Positions 4,966 to 5,480 of a stretch of DNA of 5,480 bases are shown here, in pieces. Made by a program: the position numbers and the translations under genes. Source of the stretch: DASYAN01 sp036501345 (GTDB taxonomy: Bacteria > Chloroflexota > Ktedonobacteria > Ktedonobacterales > Ktedonobacteraceae); the NCBI GenBank assembly GCA_036501345.1, contig DASYAN010000021.1, positions 1-5,480 of the forward strand, written 5' to 3'. Positions within the stretch are counted from its first letter, which is position 1, and each line of letters starts with the position of its first letter. Under the pieces are notes generated by a model. The model was not told the origin of the DNA, ran no database searches, and saw only the letters and a list, made by a program, of their open reading frames with translations.

Positions 4966-5480
4966 TCACTGTTTATACAACGTGAGCACGGCTGGTAACC
5001 TGTTGAGCATCATTAATCCTAGTGGCAGCCCTAGAACCGTCAAACATAACCCATAGCCGATGAATGCCCAAATACCGCCTAACCACCAGCCGAGGCAGAT
5101 AAAATACACAACCCGTACCAGAAAGTTCACCTGCTGTACACCACCAATATTGACTGTAACATTGCCTCCATTCACCGTTACACTCGTCTGTCGATTTACA
5201 GGCCGCAATGTGAGCACTCTAGGAAGCCGATTGAGTACTACTAGACCGAGCGGAATACCTATGCCAGTCAAGCAACACAAATAGCCGAATGCAAGCCACC
5301 AACCACCAAGCCACCAACCAATGAATATATACCAGACGACACGCAACAGAAAGCTGGGTGGTTGCTGATTGATATTTACCGTAATGTTTGGTGCTTGCGG
5401 TTGATACTGAGGTGGATATGGCTGCTGTGCATACTGCTGTTGATATTGAGGTGGATATGGCTGCTGCTGTTGATATTGAG
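4966..5480 (-). CDS. YccF domain inner-membrane protein with Q/Y/P-rich N-terminal tail, 5' partial
   Basis: The last 170 residues are visible and the frame is open to the right edge, so the true start is outside. Residues 1-30 are a hydrophilic tail of repeated QQPYPPQYQ units. Two homologous modules follow, about 76 residues apart. Each has an NxTVNI motif (31-36, 106-111), an F-L-L/V-R-V-V-W/Y lead-in (43-49, 119-125), a helix with GWWLGG (54-59, 130-135), a second helix with G-I/L-P-L-G-L (74-79, 151-156), and LNRLPxVLTL (82-91, 158-167). The GWWL and G-I-P-x-G motifs match YccF domains; E. coli YccF also has two such domains. The membrane location is inferred from the hydrophobic helices. 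The family's function is unknown. A TTG at 5346 could be mistaken for the start, but it would cut off the first module's lead-in and the open upstream frame. Confidence 0.85.
   Translation of the reverse strand, partial: QYQQQQPYPPQYQQQYAQQPYPPQYQPQAPNITVNINQQPPSFLLRVVWYIFIGWWLGGWWLAFGYLCCLTGIGIPLGLVVLNRLPRVLTLRPVNRQTSVTVNGGNVTVNIGGVQQVNFLVRVVYFICLGWWLGGIWAFIGYGLCLTVLGLPLGLMMLNRLPAVLTLYKQ
5401..5480 (-). repeat. In-frame tandem repeat coding the Q/Y/P-rich tail of the YccF protein
   Basis: The plus strand shows a 27-base unit beginning TTGATAYTGAGGTGGATATG and ending GCTGCTG at 5401-5427 and again at 5440-5466 (one base different), with a third copy beginning at 5470 and cut by the edge. The periods of 39 and 30 bases are multiples of three, so copy-number changes keep the frame. 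Each unit encodes QQPYPPQYQ on the minus strand. Confidence 0.75.

Noticed and set aside
4937..4967. Direct repeat CTAGCTC (4937-4943 and 4961-4967) near the yccF stop
   Set aside because: Seven bases is too short for an attachment site or target-site duplication, and nothing mobile lies between the copies.

Overview
The window reads as ordinary bacterial chromosome of medium GC content. Every convincing protein gene lies on the minus strand, so transcription runs from the right edge towards the left. The gene mix (MetH-type methionine synthase, PfpI/DJ-1 protein, YgiT-type zinc-finger plus DUF4258 pair, class V aminotransferase, DUF4139/MuiA-like protein, YccF protein with a Q/Y/P-rich tail) would fit a Chloroflexota (Ktedonobacteria-like) or other free-living soil bacterium. 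That assignment is an impression from gene content, with no marker gene to fix it.

Layout in transcription order. (1) 5480-4966: C-terminal 170 residues of a YccF membrane protein made of two similar membrane modules; its start lies outside the window. (2) 4965-4496: a 470-bp gap. It holds a striking pair of interleaved perfect inverted repeats (4689-4757) that can form a pseudoknot or two competing hairpins, with a T6 run on the plus strand. It also holds a doubtful 47-codon minus-strand ORF whose start codon sits inside that structure, and a weak promoter. (3) 4495-2855: an intact 546-residue DUF4140/DUF4139 (MuiA-like) protein. (4) 2833-1651: a class V PLP-dependent aminotransferase fold gene, 21 bp downstream of the previous one, broken by a single extra base at 2495-2497. 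(5) 1645-1100: a compact toxin-antitoxin-like pair (DUF4258, then an MqsA-like zinc domain) with its own good promoter and a 4-base ATGA overlap, closed by a 12-bp hairpin around the antitoxin stop. (6) 921-1: a clear extended -10 promoter driving a PfpI/DJ-1 family gene, then the first 108 residues of a methionine synthase with a TTG start.

How they may work together: muiA-like and the aminotransferase look like one operon; toxin and antitoxin are translationally coupled; pfpI and metH share a promoter. Nothing in the sequence links these three units functionally. The least explained and most interesting part is the structured element at 4689-4770.
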